A stretch of DNA of 64,000 bases from Acidimicrobiaceae bacterium (GTDB taxonomy: Bacteria; Actinomycetota; Acidimicrobiia; Acidimicrobiales; RAAP-2): positions 83,563-147,562 of the forward strand of contig PKXJ01000018.1 of the NCBI GenBank assembly GCA_003132305.1, in the 5' to 3' direction. The notes below the pieces were generated by a model. The model saw only the letters and a program-made list of their open reading frames with translations. It was not told the origin of the DNA and did not search any database. Below, piece by piece: positions 25,573 to 33,208 of this stretch. The stretch's first letter is position 1; each line of letters opens with the position of its first letter. The translations under genes and the position numbers were made by a program.

Positions 25573-26595
25573 GTGAGTAAAGAGGGGCCGACGAGTTCCG
25601 CCCGAATCAGGGTTGCGGTGTTGCTCGCGGGAGGCACGCTCACCGCTATCGGGAGCAATCGTTTGGATCTCGCGTCCTACATCGAGGTCGGAAAACGGCT
25701 AGCTCCAGGCGAGATGTTGGGCTCGCTCCCCGAGTTGTCGGCGATCGCCGACATCGAGGAAGTCAGCTTCCCCACCGTCAATAGCCACGCGCTCCGACAT
25801 GCCGATTGGTTAGCCCTACTCAGCAAGATCCATCAACTCTTCGATGACGATCGGTGTGACGCCCTCGTGCTTGGCCATGGAACGAACACGCTCGAAGAAA
25901 CGGCGTACTTTCTCAACTTGACTTTGCGAACGGATCGACCCGTCGTCATGGTCGGTTCGATGCGCCCGAGTAGCGGCTTGAGCACCGACGGGTTCCTCAA
26001 TGTCCTCAACGCGGTGCGGGTCGCGGCGTCTCCGGGCTGTGTCGGCAGGGGCGTACTCGTGATGCTCAACGACACCATTTTCGCCGCGAGGGGCGTGACC
26101 AAGGCGTCGACGTACCGAGTCAATGCGTTCGTTGATCGCGACTACGGGCCGATCGGGTACGCTGATGCGGACAGTACGGTCGTCTGGCGGCGCCACGAAG
26201 AGCGTCTGCACACCATCGCGACCGAATTCGATGTCAGAGATCTCGAGGACCTTCCTCGCGTCGACATCGTGACGTCTCACATTGGAGCGGACGGCGCTCT
26301 CATCGATGCAGCAGTGCGTGCTGGCGCTCGAGGGATCGTCAGTGCTGGCACCGGCGCGGGGCGACCCACACCCGCGGAGGATCAGGCACTTGATCTTGCG
26401 ACATCCCAGGGTGTTGTCGTGTGCCAGGCGAGCCGCGTCGGCAGTGGGCGGGTCATACCGTCGGTGACACTCGATACAAGGCGAATCGTTGCCGCCGGTG
26501 ACCTTATCCCCTGGAAGGCGCGCATCCTTCTCTCGCTCGCTCTAACCGTCACGACCGACGTCGCCAGGATTCAGCGAGCGTTCGACCTTTACTAA
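25573..26595 (+). CDS. L-asparaginase-family amidohydrolase with altered substrate site
   Basis: A 340-residue member of the bacterial asparaginase/glutaminase family, which hydrolyses side-chain amides. Catalytic residues are present: T22 in AGGTLTA, T104 in GHGTNTLEETAYF and K177 in GVTKAST. The canonical second motif is HGTDT, whose Asp binds the substrate's alpha-amino group; here it is N105. I infer a substrate without a free amino-acid head group, such as an amide produced by the ring-opening hydrolase on the opposite strand. It diverges from livK and is followed after 14 bases by the coxG-like gene. The start is GTG at 25573 with only a weak ribosome site. Confidence 0.85.
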   Translation: MSKEGPTSSARIRVAVLLAGGTLTAIGSNRLDLASYIEVGKRLAPGEMLGSLPELSAIADIEEVSFPTVNSHALRHADWLALLSKIHQLFDDDRCDALVLGHGTNTLEETAYFLNLTLRTDRPVVMVGSMRPSSGLSTDGFLNVLNAVRVAASPGCVGRGVLVMLNDTIFAARGVTKASTYRVNAFVDRDYGPIGYADADSTVVWRRHEERLHTIATEFDVRDLEDLPRVDIVTSHIGADGALIDAAVRAGARGIVSAGTGAGRPTPAEDQALDLATSQGVVVCQASRVGSGRVIPSVTLDTRRIVAAGDLIPWKARILLSLALTVTTDVARIQRAFDLY

Positions 26596-26609
26596 GGAGT
26601 ACCAGAACC

Positions 26610-27356
26610 ATGGAGATTGCGCAGAACCTTACGATGAAGGTGTCGATTGAAGACGCCTGGCGCTTTCTTTTAGACTTTCAACGTGTAGGCCAATGTCTTC
26701 CTGGTGCTGAAGACATCAAGCCAGTCGGTCCTGATGCGTACACTGGTACGCTGCGGATCAAGCTTGGCGCAATCGCCGTTCATCTGTCGGGGCAGGTCAA
26801 GATCTTGGAGTCTGATGAGTCCAACCGCATCGCGCGCTTCCAAATCGAGGCCAACGACAGGCGCATTCGAGGATCTGTCAGGGCGACGACGACTATGCAG
26901 CTGCGAGCGATCGACGAGCTGCACACCGAGATGACGATAAGCACGGAAGCTGCGGTGCTTGGGAAACTCGGTCAGTTTGGCCAGGCGGTGATGCGCAAGA
27001 AGGCTGATCAGCTATTGGCGGAGTTCGCTCGAAACATGTCTTCGGTCTTGTCACCCAACGGAGGAGTGCCAGACGCAAAGAGCGCGAATGCAATCCGGCA
27101 ACCGGCTCAACCCGCCACCGTGAAAGGGCCGCCCACCAGCGCCCCGCCCGCGGAACTGCCTAGGGCTCAACCTCTCGAGAAACTCACTGACGCGCAAACC
27201 TCGCCGCGGCGCTGGCCAGGAGTCGGGATCGCGATGGTGGGCCTTGGCGTAGGAATCTTCGCTGCGTCGACGCGTAACGTCGCCTGGGCAATTTTCGGCC
27301 TTTCCGTTGTCGTCTGCGGGGTCACGTCCTATCTGACATCGGGACTCAAGCGTTAG
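26610..27356 (+). CDS. CoxG-like SRPBCC protein with a membrane anchor
   Basis: A 248-residue protein of the CO dehydrogenase subunit G family. The first 150 residues form the SRPBCC domain with characteristic DAWRFLLDFQRVGQCLPGAE and the Gly/Ile pattern around LRIKLGAIAVHLSGQV. A Pro/Ala-rich linker leads to two hydrophobic C-terminal segments (VGIAMVGLGVGIFA and WAIFGLSVVVCGV). CoxG recruits CO dehydrogenase to the membrane; here it would tether the molybdenum hydroxylase and link it to the respiratory chain. AAGGAG lies ten bases before the ATG. Confidence 0.88.
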   Translation: MEIAQNLTMKVSIEDAWRFLLDFQRVGQCLPGAEDIKPVGPDAYTGTLRIKLGAIAVHLSGQVKILESDESNRIARFQIEANDRRIRGSVRATTTMQLRAIDELHTEMTISTEAAVLGKLGQFGQAVMRKKADQLLAEFARNMSSVLSPNGGVPDAKSANAIRQPAQPATVKGPPTSAPPAELPRAQPLEKLTDAQTSPRRWPGVGIAMVGLGVGIFAASTRNVAWAIFGLSVVVCGVTSYLTSGLKR

Positions 27357-27431
27357 ACGATAAGCAAGGGGTCGTCGTCGGAAAGACCCGAAGGACTGCC
27401 GAAATACCAGATATCAACGACGGAGGACAAA

Positions 27432-28046
27432 GTGCTAACTGCATTCGACGCAACAGATCTATCGGCGTGCTCGGTCTCCGACGCACTCGACGCGCAAACT
27501 GGCGGAGGGATTCTCGACGGGATCCACGCCATGACGCCGTGTGGGGTCGTAATCGGCTTCGCGTTCACGGTCACGTTCGAGGAGGGACCGGGACCGTTTA
27601 ACGAATACCTCAGTTCCGTGCCACCGCATTCAGTGCTTATTCTCGACGGCGGCGGTCGCACGGACCTCAGTTTGTGGGGCGCCATAATCTCCACCGAGGC
27701 GCACCGACTCGAGATGAGCGGCACCTTGATCAATGGCGCCTGCCGCGATCTGACCGAGCTCGCAGAGATCACCTACCCCGTGTTTGCTAGAGGACGGACG
27801 CCGCGCTCCGGTCGGGGCGCCGTTCATACCGTTGGCGTCGACGTGCCGCTGTCGATCGGTGGCGTTTCCGTGAACCCGCGAGACTTGATCGTCGCGGATC
27901 GAGATGGCGTCGTGATCGTGCCACACCGTCACGCCGAGCAAGTCCTCAATCGGGCGCGCAGGATAACCCGGCGTGACGAAGCGATTCGAGAGCGGGTGCG
28001 TTCCGGATTGAGCCTGAAGGACGCGCGCTCCTCTCTGCCTATCTAG
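27432..28046 (+). CDS. RraA-like family protein (HMG/CHA aldolase-type)
   Basis: A 204-residue RraA/MenG-like protein. Members include regulators of RNase E and divalent-metal aldolases/decarboxylases such as 4-hydroxy-4-methyl-2-oxoglutarate aldolase. Family motifs: SVSDALDAQTGG near the start, GRTDLSLWG, and NGACRDLTEL with the Arg-Asp of the aldolase active site, then VADRDGVVIVP. GGAGG lies five bases before the GTG start. In this catabolic setting a lyase acting on a ring-opening product is more likely than an RNase regulator, but the reaction is inferred. Confidence 0.85.
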   Translation: MLTAFDATDLSACSVSDALDAQTGGGILDGIHAMTPCGVVIGFAFTVTFEEGPGPFNEYLSSVPPHSVLILDGGGRTDLSLWGAIISTEAHRLEMSGTLINGACRDLTELAEITYPVFARGRTPRSGRGAVHTVGVDVPLSIGGVSVNPRDLIVADRDGVVIVPHRHAEQVLNRARRITRRDEAIRERVRSGLSLKDARSSLPI

Positions 28047-28137
28047 GCCGCTCGTGATCAACGAGCGATCGAAGTGGGTCCTTCGGTCACTGGAGCACCA
28101 CATCCGTTGCCGCCAGCGAAGATCGCGCACGCCGGGA

Positions 28138-28833
28138 CTATTCGTGCGCCTCCGCGTCTTGTCCCTCCGGCATGCCCAAGTGCGGTATGGCACCGAGAAT
28201 GTGACGCTGCGTGACTCTCCGGGCGGTCTCACCATCTCTTTCAGTCAACGCACGTAAGAGCTCTTCGTGTTCGTGGTACGACTCGCTGCGCGGCCGCGAA
28301 GTCTGCGAAACATTTGGGATTGATTGCCATAGGAGACGCAGCAGCGACATGAGCAAAGGGCTACCCGCCATCTCGTAGATCCGAAAGTGGAAGCGGCGAT
28401 TCAGCTCGCTGAATTCGGCGAAAGAGCGAATTGAGTTGCCAAGTTCCTTGTTCGATTCGACCAACTCGGCGAGGTCTTCGTCGGTGCCATTCGGCGCAGC
28501 GAGCTCAGCGGCCAGTCCCTCAAGAGCAGCTCGGATCTGGTACTTCTCCTGGACACCGCCGATGGCCGCCTCGACCACCGTTGAGCCGTTGTGCGGGTCG
28601 AAGCTCACCAGCCCCTCGAACTCGAGACTGCGCAGTGCCTCCCGAACGGGAGTCGAACTAACGCCGAAACGCTCTGCAAGGTCTCGTTGGCGAAGCACCG
28701 TACCCGGTAGCACCTCGCCGGTCATGATGAACTCACGGAGGATAGCGGCCACAAGGTCGCTCTTGCTCACGTACACATTGTGACCCTGGCGCAAGTCACG
28801 TATAAGCACTGAGTGATCGGAACCGTCAGCCAT
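28138..28833 (-). CDS. GntR family regulator, FCD subfamily
   Basis: A 231-residue transcription factor. The winged helix (about 20-85) shows LREFIMTGEVLPGTVLRQ, then DLAERFGVSSTPVREALRSLE. The FCD ligand-binding domain follows, with the metal/ligand pattern IRAALEGLAAELA, FHFRIYEMAGSPLL and a C-terminal H..LL segment. It lies at the end of the asparaginase-coxG-rraA run in convergent orientation. It is the best candidate repressor of the TTGAC promoters bearing TGATATATCA-like sites. The palindrome AACATGTT at 28840-28847, seven bases before its own ATG, could be an autoregulatory site. Confidence 0.9.
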   Translation of the reverse strand: MADGSDHSVLIRDLRQGHNVYVSKSDLVAAILREFIMTGEVLPGTVLRQRDLAERFGVSSTPVREALRSLEFEGLVSFDPHNGSTVVEAAIGGVQEKYQIRAALEGLAAELAAPNGTDEDLAELVESNKELGNSIRSFAEFSELNRRFHFRIYEMAGSPLLMSLLRLLWQSIPNVSQTSRPRSESYHEHEELLRALTERDGETARRVTQRHILGAIPHLGMPEGQDAEAHE

Positions 28834-28883
28834 GAGAAGAACATGTTATCTCAGCCACCCGCCCGGACAGTCCATGCAATCCA

Positions 28884-29000
28884 CTCACGCCCGAAGAGAC
28901 CGCAGTAGCGATCTGTGCGGAGATCATCGCCCGGCGAGCCAATACCGCGGCGCGCTCACTACGCGATGAAGTCGGTCCCGTCCATAAGGTCGCCCCGTGA
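28884..29000 (+). pseudogene. C-terminal remnant of an xdhC gene
   Basis: The frame reads LTPEETAVAICAEIIARR and continues to VGPVHKVAP before a TGA. This matches the last 38 residues of the XdhC at 12347-13171 almost residue for residue. Everything upstream of the PEET motif is missing; the 50 bases before it are unrelated. The stop overlaps the start of the moaE remnant (GTGA), so this is the tail of a former xdhC-moaE operon. Confidence 0.85.
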
Positions 29001-29475
29001 CCAACGCTCTTATTCCACCGCTCGTGGGCGACTGGATCGGCGTATCTGATCAGATGCCGCCGGTGGATGAGGCGTGGAGGGGGGCCAACCTAGCCGGCAG
29101 CGGCGGACTCGTAACGTCCCGTGGCACGGTGCGCGACTACTCGGAAGATCGACCTGGGGTGACGTCGCTCGTGTACGAGGACCACGTCGAACAAGTCGTG
29201 CCACGCCTCGTTCGGGTAGCCCTTCAGGCGCGCGCTGGAGCGAGATCGGCCGACTCGTGTTGCAGCATCGCGTGGGAACACTCGTCGTGGTCGACGTCGC
29301 GGTCGTGGTCGTCGCGTCGAGTCCCCATCGCGCTGCGACCTTCGGCGCGGCGAGATTCTGCATCGACACGCTGAAGCACACCGTGCCGATCTGGAAACAT
29401 GAGACGTGGCAGTGGGGATCGGACTGGAGCACGTGCGCTCACGACGCGTCGCCTGGCGCGTCTCACGGCGAGTGA
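28997..29475 (+). pseudogene. moaE: moaE (molybdopterin synthase large subunit) with a frameshift
   Basis: The first frame gives GTVRDYSEDRPGVTSLVYEDH, truncated here to key parts GTVRD and LVYED, typical of MoaE. Near 29240 the homology moves to another frame: WSEIGRLVLQHRVGTL, SSPHRAATFGAARF and the active-site segment LKHTVPIWKHETW. The switch lies in the CG repeat of caggcgcgcgctgg and is explained by a two-base gain. MoaE completes the dithiolene of molybdopterin, so its loss matters for the hydroxylase unless another copy exists. A sequencing error at this repeat is possible. Confidence 0.8.
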
Positions 29476-29573
29476 CCGAGGAGAGATTTTGCTAGCGGAT
29501 ACCGCAACCGCGAACACTTCAAAACTGCCATCTATTTCCACCTTGGTGGATTGACGCTCTACCCTCAAACCCG

Positions 29574-30176
29574 CTAACTTCCCGGAAGAGCTCGTATTTT
29601 GGACTCCGGGCCTGCCCCCTCCCAGCGATCGAACAGATCCCGGGGAAGATGGAGGTCAAGCAGGTCAAGAATCCGATTCACAGTTTGATTGATGATGTCA
29701 TCAACGGTCAATGGACGGTGATAGAACGCTGGCATTGGGGGAGCAAGAATCGCGCCCATCTCAACAATGCGGACCATCGTCCGTAAGTGACCGAGATGCA
29801 AGGGAGTCTCTCGGGGAGCCAAAATCAATCGTCGGCGTTCTTTGAGGGTTACATCGGCCGCTCGAACCAAGAGATTCTCGCTGAGGGAATAGGCAATGCC
29901 TGCGAGCGTCTTCATGGAACAAGGAAGGATGACCATCGCGTCGAGTGGGAACGATCCACTCGATGGGCCAGCCGCGATGTCGCCGAACTTGTGGACCACG
30001 TCCGCGAGTTCGGCGACATCTTTTGGCTCCCAATCAGTCTCGAACTTTATCGCCTGTCTCGCAGCATTACTGATGATGAGGTGTGTTTCTACGTCCGGAA
30101 TCATTCGTAGGACTTCGAGCATGCGAATGCCGTAGACGGCGCCAGATGCGCCAGATATTCCGATCACGATCTTCAT
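29574..30176 (-). CDS. ubiX: Flavin prenyltransferase UbiX
   Basis: A 200-residue UbiX-type enzyme that prenylates FMN with dimethylallyl phosphate to make the prFMN cofactor of UbiD enzymes. The FMN-binding GISGASGAVYG opens the protein. CSMKTLAGIA, the RRRLILAPRETPLH segment and MGAILAPPMPAFY complete the family pattern. Its ATG overlaps the stop of the upstream broken PNPOx gene (ATGA). It should activate the UbiD enzyme at 14829-16352; separate placement from its ubiD suggests that the intervening region was rearranged. Confidence 0.94.
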   Translation of the reverse strand: MKIVIGISGASGAVYGIRMLEVLRMIPDVETHLIISNAARQAIKFETDWEPKDVAELADVVHKFGDIAAGPSSGSFPLDAMVILPCSMKTLAGIAYSLSENLLVRAADVTLKERRRLILAPRETPLHLGHLRTMVRIVEMGAILAPPMPAFYHRPLTVDDIINQTVNRILDLLDLHLPRDLFDRWEGAGPESKIRALPGS

Positions 30177-30729
30177 TGGCCGTTGTTCGGGCTAGGGATG
30201 ATCGGTCTCTGAAGGACCTGGTCACCCAGGGTGTCTGCTTGAGTGAAGGCACCAGCGAGTGAATGCCTCCGCAGCCGCTCTATCGCGACGGTCCAGCGAG
30301 TGAGATCGTGCGCACGGTCAGGAAGATTGAAAGTAATGCCGCCCTGCAGCACGGCACACGAGACTTGGTCCCTACGAATCTCGGTCACGCGCCCGTCGAA
30401 CACTGCGAGCGCGAGAGAATCGTTGAGATCTGAAAGCCGAACGGTGCGACTGAGCAAGGTAGATGCCGCTTGATGGTGAACAAAAGTGATGGCGCCTTGT
30501 GCTGATCGGATGAGTTTTCCGGTCGTGCGCGACTGCGGCCAGAGAGCCAATCAAACGGTTGTGTCATCGACTTCCAGCACCTCGCCAACACTGAGTAAGC
30601 AATCCAGGGCCATCCCTCATCATCCAATTGAACTGTGGACCCAACCGCGCCTTCAAGATTCTCTCCGCTACAAAGCCCAAGGAGTTCTATGGGCAACCGA
30701 GACTCTTCCTTGAAGACCGTCTCTTCCAT
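30173..30729 (-). pseudogene. PNPOx-fold (pyridoxamine phosphate oxidase-like) gene with frameshift and nonsense codon
   Basis: From ATG 30729 the frame reads ELLGLCSGENLEGAVGST and VQLDDEGWPWIAY. Homology then shifts frame at about 30599 to LLSVGEVLEVDDTTV, hits a TGA, and resumes with LALWPQSRTTGKLIRSA through to the stop at 30173. Members of this flavin/split-barrel family often sit beside ubiX/ubiD decarboxylase genes. The remnant is translationally linked to ubiX by an ATGA overlap, so it was once the first cistron. An intact relative follows upstream at 30956-31426. Confidence 0.75.
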
Positions 30730-30955
30730 GAGAGGAAGTTTAGTCAGAAGTGAATCGCGTCGGGATCGTTGGAGTAAATCCGTTGAGTTAACATGACGGC
30801 GGCGGTCACCCGTGATGGATGAATGCTGTAAGCGTCTTTTGGTGCGGTCACCGATTCCCTCTTCCAACTTTGAGCGAGCTCTGGGTCTAGTGCCAGGATC
30901 CATGAGGACCATGGATTGTTACGTCGACGTAGTTACGAAGAGAAGTGGCACCAAC

Positions 30956-31426
30956 TCAGTCGCGGTGCTCCTCTGCCTGCAAGGCTAGAAGTTCGCGAAG
31001 GAGGGAACGACTCCGTGCCCAATGCTCCTTTAAAGCAATCGCGTCGGTGGGTAGATAGCGCGGGGCCTCCATGTGAAAAGATTCATCACCATCTTCTTTT
31101 ATCAAGAGAATGGCAAAGACGACACCGAGCAGGTCGCCATCGTCCCTAAGCACAGCCGCATCGAGCTTGCAGTAGTACGCAGTACTGACTGTGAAGATAA
31201 TAAGTGTTGCTCGTCGATCCCGCCAAATATTAGCTCTACTCACCGTGCTAGCTACGACCGCATAAATATGATTCGTGTCCGCATTAAGTTCGGCGCGAGA
31301 TAGGAGACAAACGTGAGGATAACCTGCCTCGTCAACCGTTATTAACGGAATAATGACGTCGGAAACACCAGCCTCGGGGTAGCCAATGAGCGCTTCGACA
31401 ATTGACGTAGGAATATGCTCGACCAC
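30956..31426 (-). CDS. PNPOx-fold flavin-binding-type protein
   Basis: A 156-residue protein with the split-barrel pattern of pyridoxamine 5'-phosphate oxidase-like proteins: a first strand-turn region LITVDEAGYPHVCLLSRAEL, then a second strand AVVASTVSRANIWRDRRATLIIF. It is intact and related to the broken gene at 30173-30729. Such proteins bind FMN, F420 or haem and vary in reaction. Beside ubiX it might assist flavin handling or a redox step of the pathway. Start chosen at ATG 31426 on length. Confidence 0.65.
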   Translation of the reverse strand: MVEHIPTSIVEALIGYPEAGVSDVIIPLITVDEAGYPHVCLLSRAELNADTNHIYAVVASTVSRANIWRDRRATLIIFTVSTAYYCKLDAAVLRDDGDLLGVVFAILLIKEDGDESFHMEAPRYLPTDAIALKEHWARSRSLLRELLALQAEEHRD

Positions 31427-31517
31427 GTCTTCTCCTAGTCCCGATACGGCTCATGGACAATACCAAATCGACCCCCGCCAACTGATAACGGGTCTTCACC
31501 CCGTTCAGTGCCGCGGG

Positions 31518-31607
31518 TTAAGCGGCTCTCTTAAGAGTCGCAGTGTCGGTTAAGTATTGCATCTCGAGGGCCACGGGTGATACTTGGCCAAGTGAGGCGT
31601 GGAGCAT
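31518..31607 (-). pseudogene. C-terminal remnant of an IS3/IS481-type transposase
   Basis: The minus-strand frame reads LHASLGQVSPVALE and continues to a TAA at 31518-31520. This fits the ending of IS3-family OrfB transposases (usually HSSLGYxSPxxFE). Nothing of the catalytic domain is present, so only about the last 30 codons survive. It lies 50 bases from the 3' end of the tRNA gene, at the edge of the island. Confidence 0.5.
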
Positions 31608-31658
31608 TACTGGGGTAATACTATTTGGTCAAAACCTATTTCTAACGTCCAAACAGGG

Positions 31659-31732
31659 TGGGCGCTACAGGACTCGAACCTGTGACCTCAGCCGTGTGAA
31701 GGCTGCGCTCTAACCAACTGAGCTAAGCGCCC
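31659..31732 (-). tRNA. tRNA-Val (anticodon CAC)
   Basis: The minus strand folds as a 74-base tRNA: acceptor stem GGGCGCT paired with AGCGCCC, D-arm GCTC/GAGC, anticodon stem CAGCC/GGCTG around loop TTCACAC (anticodon CAC, reading GUG), and T-arm ACAGG-TTCGAGT-CCTGT. CC follows the discriminator A, but the third base of CCA is not encoded (ACCC). Its 3' end faces the pseudogene-rich region, as expected if it served as an integration site. Confidence 0.96.
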
Positions 31733-31795
31733 GGGGCACTAATGCTACTGGCTCAATCAGATCACCTCATTGGTGTTGCGTTGTAACCTTCATCC

Positions 31796-32470
31796 GTGCC
31801 AGATAACGCGAACTCGACGTCGTCCTCGTCGATGAAATCGCGACGAGGACGACGTCCGTCACTAGCTCCTCGCGAAGTCGTGCTAGGGCTCGACCGACTT
31901 GAGCGACGGGTTAGTTTTTTTGGAGCCGGCGTCGCCCTGCTCTTCGCCTTAGGAACAGCGATTGAATGGGCCCGCAACGCCTCAACTATCACCAAGGTAA
32001 ATCCGTTAAAGACCGGAAAGTGCCCGACCGGTTATCACCATTTGACTTCGAAAGCGACGTCGATCTGCGAGGAGATAACCCAGACCTCGCAAGGCGGGTG
32101 GGAGATTCGATTTTTCTTCATATTTCTCGTTGCGCTGTGCATTTTGTACTTCACCGTTCGACGAAAGCGCGCGGGCGTGGCGTGCTTCGCCGTCTTCCTC
32201 GGACTGGCGCTGGGCTTTGGCACCGGATTCATCTTCTTCCTTCTGGGAGTTTGGCTGATCATTCGTGCCTACCGACTCCAGAAGTACGGCGAAGCTGGAT
32301 TCGTGAGCTCCAATCGCGTGGCGAAAGAGATGGGCCAAGCGAAGCGCGAGGGACGATCAGTTAAAGCGTCGTCGACCAGTGATTCCAAGGACGCGACGAG
32401 CAAGACCGCCGCCGCCCCAGCGGCCTCGAAGCGCTACACCCCGAAGAAACCCCCGCGTCGTCGTCGCTGA
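31796..32470 (+). CDS. Membrane protein of unknown function
   Basis: A 224-residue protein with a basic, Ser/Arg-rich N-terminus, one hydrophobic helix around FFGAGVALLFALGTAI, a small loop with two Cys (KCPTGYHH ... SICEEI), and two or three more helices (FFFIFLVALCILYF, VACFAVFLGLALGFGTGFIFFLLGVW). The cytoplasmic tail is Ala/Lys/Arg-rich. The initiator GTG lies six bases after TAACCT (31784-31789), a leaderless-type arrangement. No function recognised. It is three bases upstream of the acyltransferase gene and probably cotranscribed. Confidence 0.75.
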   Translation: MPDNANSTSSSSMKSRRGRRPSLAPREVVLGLDRLERRVSFFGAGVALLFALGTAIEWARNASTITKVNPLKTGKCPTGYHHLTSKATSICEEITQTSQGGWEIRFFFIFLVALCILYFTVRRKRAGVACFAVFLGLALGFGTGFIFFLLGVWLIIRAYRLQKYGEAGFVSSNRVAKEMGQAKREGRSVKASSTSDSKDATSKTAAAPAASKRYTPKKPPRRRR

Positions 32471-32473
32471 CTC

Positions 32474-33208
32474 ATGACCAAACTCGGCATGGACTATCCA
32501 ACGAAATGGGGGCGCGGCTATACCGCGCGCTTTGCCCGCCACATCATCCAGAACTACATCATGGGGCCCTACGTCCGTTATCTTTCGACCCTCGAAGTTC
32601 GAGGCGTCGAAAACGTCAACGGCGAAAGGCCCTATATCTTCGTCGCCAATCACGCGAGTCACGTCGACACCATCATCCTGCTCACCGCAATACCGGCGAA
32701 GGAACGTGGCCGCACCATCGTCGCGGCCGCGATGGACAGTTTCTTCATGGACTCCCGCCAGGCTTTCAAGACGGTCTTGATCTTCAACGCCATTCCCGTC
32801 GATCGACTGAAGGTCAATCGTCGAAGCGCTCAGTTAGCCCTAGAACTGGTCGAAGACAAGTGGAACCTCGTGATCTACCCCGAGGGCGGCCGTACGCCCG
32901 ACGGCCATCTCCAAGAGTTCAAGGGTGGCGCCGCGTATCTCGCCGAGCGCTCCAAGGCCACGGTCATTCCCACTTACATCCACGAGTCGGGAATGCTGAA
33001 GGGTCCCAAGTACGCCAAAGCCCCGATCTACGTGGACGCGCCGACTGAACGACGCCACCACGTCATCGTGGCCTTTGGCGCGCCGATGCGTTGCGAAGAG
33101 GGTGAGAACATGCGCCACTTTGGCGCGCGCATCGAGCGCGCCGTTGAGGAGATCGGTCGTGAAGTCAGCGGTGATCCCACGTACGGCGAGCAGCCCGGCG
33201 ACAACTAA
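32474..33208 (+). CDS. 1-acyl-sn-glycerol-3-phosphate acyltransferase (PlsC family)
   Basis: A 244-residue membrane-associated acyltransferase. The catalytic NHxxxxD motif is N59-H60 to D65 in NHASHVD, and the glycerophosphate-binding EGGR box appears in YPEGGRTPDG (about 137-146). These fit the PlsC family, which makes phosphatidic acid from lysophosphatidic acid. The gene follows a membrane-protein gene by three bases and overlaps the convergent gatD gene by four bases at its 3' end. Confidence 0.9.
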   Translation: MTKLGMDYPTKWGRGYTARFARHIIQNYIMGPYVRYLSTLEVRGVENVNGERPYIFVANHASHVDTIILLTAIPAKERGRTIVAAAMDSFFMDSRQAFKTVLIFNAIPVDRLKVNRRSAQLALELVEDKWNLVIYPEGGRTPDGHLQEFKGGAAYLAERSKATVIPTYIHESGMLKGPKYAKAPIYVDAPTERRHHVIVAFGAPMRCEEGENMRHFGARIERAVEEIGREVSGDPTYGEQPGDN

